A stretch of DNA of 64,000 bases from contig JASANG010002037.1 of NCBI GenBank assembly GCA_030248215.1, positions 62,001 to 126,000 of the forward strand. The letters run 5' to 3'. Each line of letters opens with the position of its first letter. Within the stretch, counting starts at the first letter, position 1. The notes beneath the pieces were generated by a model that did no database searches, had not been told where the DNA came from, and saw nothing but the letters and a program-made list of their open reading frames with translations. The position numbers were made by a program, and so were the translations under genes. This document shows positions 61,018 through 64,000 of the stretch, piece after piece. The stretch is from Enoplolaimus lenunculus. Taxonomy: Eukaryota > Nematoda > Enoplea > Enoplida > Thoracostomopsidae.

Positions 61018-61212
61018 GCAATATTACTTTTAGGGGCATAACAGTAGATTAAGCGTATTCCTAAGCCTAAGCCTAAACCTAAGCGTGGCAGAAATGTGTT
61101 CCTAAGCCTAAGCCTAAGCCTAAGCCTAAGCAAAAAATGTAATCTAGAATCTAAACCTACTCTTTTATAGTCCCACCAGAAACGTGAACGCCCCTTAAAG
61201 TAACATGGGCCC
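61018..61212. mobile_element. TTAGGC-bearing element, type a, inverted
   Basis: The right end read in reverse is GGGCCCATGTTACTTTAAGG and the left end is 'caatattacttttaggggc'. The body read in reverse has 'ggactataaaagagtaggtt' and two TTAGGC blocks separated by 'aacacatttctgcca'. It is nearly the same as 32761. Confidence 0.85.
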
Positions 61213-62117
61213 AAAAAACACTGTTTCGTACTGAAGGATTCCAATTGGGTGAGGGCACCGGCAACAGAAAAAACGACTAAAAAATACTATTTCTTGACAA
61301 AAAATTAGCCAATCGTTAACGATGCTTTAATAAAACAATGACGTCATCTGTCAGTAACAGATACTGATTGGAGAGGGTGTCCCTTATCTCTTGTACGTCC
61401 TTGACCATGGCCTGATTATATTTTTTTGTTTGTAGTTTATTTTGCAAATCCTGTGTGTGTGATTTGAATATTAATTAATAGTGAATTGAATTCTTGCCTC
61501 GGTGGTACAGACATGCGCCGATATAAAACTGTGAGCCAGCTTCAACATCGGTGCCGCCAGAATGTTGATCGGTGGGGTTCGAGTGATTTACTGTGGTAAA
61601 AACAGTTTTGAAATAAGTTATGGTAACTGTCTATTTTTCGATTTACAACTAATTTTTTACCCTGTAAGACGTCAAAATTAAAAATTTGGCTAGAAAACTT
61701 ACAGAGATGAAACCGTCACTGTTGATGTCCACACATATATTTTGTAGAGTCAATGTATATATTGTGTAAGCTACATATATGTCGTAGTCCAAGCCATAAT
61801 TCAACCCATTTCCGTATTGGTCCGGTCCAGAGTGGTATATATTAACGGATTGGGCTAAACCAATGCAGAATCCTCTTTGACTTATCAGTGAACTTTATTT
61901 TCATAGGCTGTTTCCCAATTATGGAATAATTGATTTAGTGTTAAAGGATTTTTTACTGACTTTGGGGCTAATTTTAGTGTTCAAATTTGAAATTACAATA
62001 AATTTCTGAAAAAATTCGAAAATCACCGTTAGCAAAAAACGATTTGATGTGGTTGTCCAATCACGAACTGAAATCCTCTTTACGCCTTTGTCTGCGAAGA
62101 ATATTTCATCAAAAATG
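61213..62117. other. Non-coding; possible SINE remnant
   Basis: At 61498-61590 'gcctcggtggtacagacatg' and 'gtggggttcgagtgattt' loosely resemble pol III A and B boxes. At 61778-61870 there is a 'atgtcgtagtccaagccata' fragment related to the element ends near 15367 and 15960. Confidence 0.35.
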
Positions 62118-62349
62118 CACTGTAAATTCTAATGAGTTGATTAATCAATTAAACTTGTGAGTTGGTTATTTCTGAATTAATATCAATATACATTAACTCG
62201 CTCTGAGTTGAGTTGATTCTAAGTGAGTTGATTAATTAAAACTCAGAATGAATTGAATCAACTAAAAATTCTGATTTCTGATAGTCTTAAATCAGACTGA
62301 GTGGTTCCACTCATTCTTAGTTAAAATCAACTCACTAAAATTTACAGTG
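62118..62349. mobile_element. CACTGTAAATT inverted-repeat element, copy 2
   Basis: The ends are CACTGTAAATTCTAATGAG and, in reverse, CACTGTAAATTTTAGTGAG. The interior of GAGTTGA/AACTCA motifs is in the same order as in 3802-4053. The better-conserved ends suggest it is younger than copy 1. Confidence 0.8.
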
Positions 62350-64000
62350 TGTGGGTGAAAATAATTACTTGGTACAAGAAATAGCTGTAATTTTATTGCT
62401 ACTTTATAATAATGACGTGGACATTTTTTAACATTGGCGAGCGCAGCATAACCTGGATGGTGCATAAAACTCGTGCCTTTACAGAACCATATTCTGCAGT
62501 ATTATTGGGCTTCATAATAGTTTAATGATTTTTTGTAGTCCACACGTTTTTATTCAATAAGACCAATTGCCGTACCTTGATTGGTTAAGAAACACAACAA
62601 CTAAAATCAAAGCATCCTATTGGTCACTCAAACCAGGAGCAAGGGATAGACATAGAAAAGTGGAGAGATAGGATGGATATGTCCCGTTCGAAGTTTGTGA
62701 AGAGATATTAAAAGATTTATTTTGGCAGCCTTTAGAATAGCGCTCTGGATTTAAGGGATCAAGTTAATCACAAAACCTTTTTAATGTGGATTTTCTCACG
62801 AAATGAAATTTCACTGTTCCCTCGAATAAAATAAAATTCAACTTTGGGCTGTCTACGGAAACCAGTGCACGCATGTAAAAACTTGGGCGGTTTTTGTTTC
62901 AACCGGTTAGGGGATGGTCCCTTCATGGACGTGGCCACCCAAATGGGGGCTATCGCTGCTTACTGTTCCGGCGCTGATTCCAACTCGAAGTAGTGCAATT
63001 CGGAATAGAGCGTAGTTACGGTCTCTCGCAGACAGCTTTGAAACCTCAAATCAATTTTTTTACAAATTTAAATTTGGTAATGAAATGATCAGTGGATGTC
63101 ATAAGAAGATTAAAAACGATGCAAACGCATTGGTCATAATTATTGAATTTGTAACCGAATGAGTAAAACCGCAGCATTCACTCAGTGTCCACCTTTACAG
63201 CAAACGGTTTTAATTCTAAAATCAATTGAATTTTGTAATAATTCAAATTTTCGTTGTGTGATGATTAAAGGCGGTCATTAGAAGCTCAAATATGGCAAAA
63301 ATTTTCAAAACAGAATAATTTATAATTACACGCCTGCTACCATACGCAAACACTATTATTTCGATATGACCCCAACTCTTATTTGGCTGGAACCAAAGTT
63401 AACGGTAATTCATATCACTGGTTCAGTATATGAATAATTGCACCAATGAGCTTGTCTATTTCAGCTGTTCAAACATCTTTTTCCCAGTTTAAGCTTAAAA
63501 GCTCATATGGCGCTAGGCATACGTTAAGCCAGCCCCGTTAAAATGCCTCACATCGCCTAGACTAGACATTTATGGGCTATTATGTTTGCCGTGTGGACAC
63601 AATTTCAGTTCGAGAGGGTACTCTAGCAAGTATGACAGCTCTTTCTAGCGAACTTTTTGAGGGAGAAATATTTTCTACTGATTATTTTTTGCATATCCAC
63701 AAATTTTGAAAAGTATACATTATTTTTGTTTACTGTCCCTTGAATACATCCACGCCGTGGGAGTCGAGTGGATCGAGTACCCATCAGTTTAGTCCGTTCA
63801 TTGGCAGGGGATCAAACGGTGCCCGCCCTGGCCATTGTCCTGTAACAGGGATCAAACTCTAAAATTTTGTATTATGATTTAGTACCAAAACTGCGTTTGG
63901 GTTTTCGCTCGCATTTTCACCAATAATAATAATAATAATCACATGGCCCCTCGTCAGTAATTGGTTAATCCGTTTACTGTCTGTTGAGGGTTCGTTCTCA
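62350..64000. other. Non-coding with degenerate repeats
   Basis: At 62880-62985 there is a reverse GC-richer fragment like 42815. At 63060-63320 there are foldback-family arm pieces. At 63586-63680 there is the 'cacaatttcagttcgagagg' repeat. At 63855-63935 there is the 'ccaaaactgcgtttgggttt' repeat, followed by a TAA microsatellite at 63920-63940. No downstream exon of the long gene is recognised. Confidence 0.45.

Noticed and set aside
1-64000. Nematode origin from TTAGGC repeats
   Set aside because: The repeats are inside dispersed elements, not at a chromosome end, and intron lengths of tens of kilobases are unusual for nematodes. The evidence is not enough to assign a phylum.

Overview
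This window looks like AT-rich nuclear DNA of an animal, most likely an invertebrate. It has CpG-rich, asparagine- and glycine-rich coding islands with consensus GT splice donors. The rest is very long non-coding sequence crowded with small inverted-repeat elements. I cannot name the species. TTAGGC-type repeats recall nematode telomeres, but here they lie inside dispersed mobile elements and the implied introns are tens of kilobases long, so I do not assign the phylum.

Only three stretches look like real coding sequence, all on the + strand: 1-489, 16836-18153 and 52033-53671. Each ends at a good splice donor, and each encodes a low-complexity, probably disordered, acidic and Ser/Asn/Gly-rich protein segment. 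The second and third begin at an ATG with an in-frame stop just upstream, and both donate in the same phase. They therefore look like alternative first coding exons of one long gene whose shared exons lie beyond 64 kb. The first is open to the left edge and donates in a different phase. No recognisable catalytic or binding domain falls in the window, so the gene is not named.

The remaining ~60 kb is non-coding. It holds at least seven families of short non-autonomous inverted-repeat elements: (a) elements carrying internal TTAGGC arrays; (b) elements flanked by TTA with ends like GGGCCCGTATTCTCAAATG; (c) elements next to TTAA with CACGTGCAAG ends; (d) CACTGTAAATT elements; (e) CCAAT-rich elements; (f) long foldback elements; (g) degenerate hAT-like fragments ending in GGATCCGCCACTG or starting GGCGTAGCCAGG. 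Three structures stand out: a 2.8 kb minisatellite of an 18-bp unit with higher-order structure (33301-36090); an 866-bp foldback element with 175-bp nearly identical arms just downstream of it (36127-36992); and a 261-bp pure TTAGGC-type tract (42379-42639). An ~800-bp stretch at 37.5-38.3 kb is strikingly poor in G on the + strand.

I saw no rRNA gene, no intact tRNA gene, no CRISPR array, no transposase or reverse transcriptase, and no virus-derived element. A few tRNA-like (SINE-like) pol III promoter remnants are listed with low confidence.
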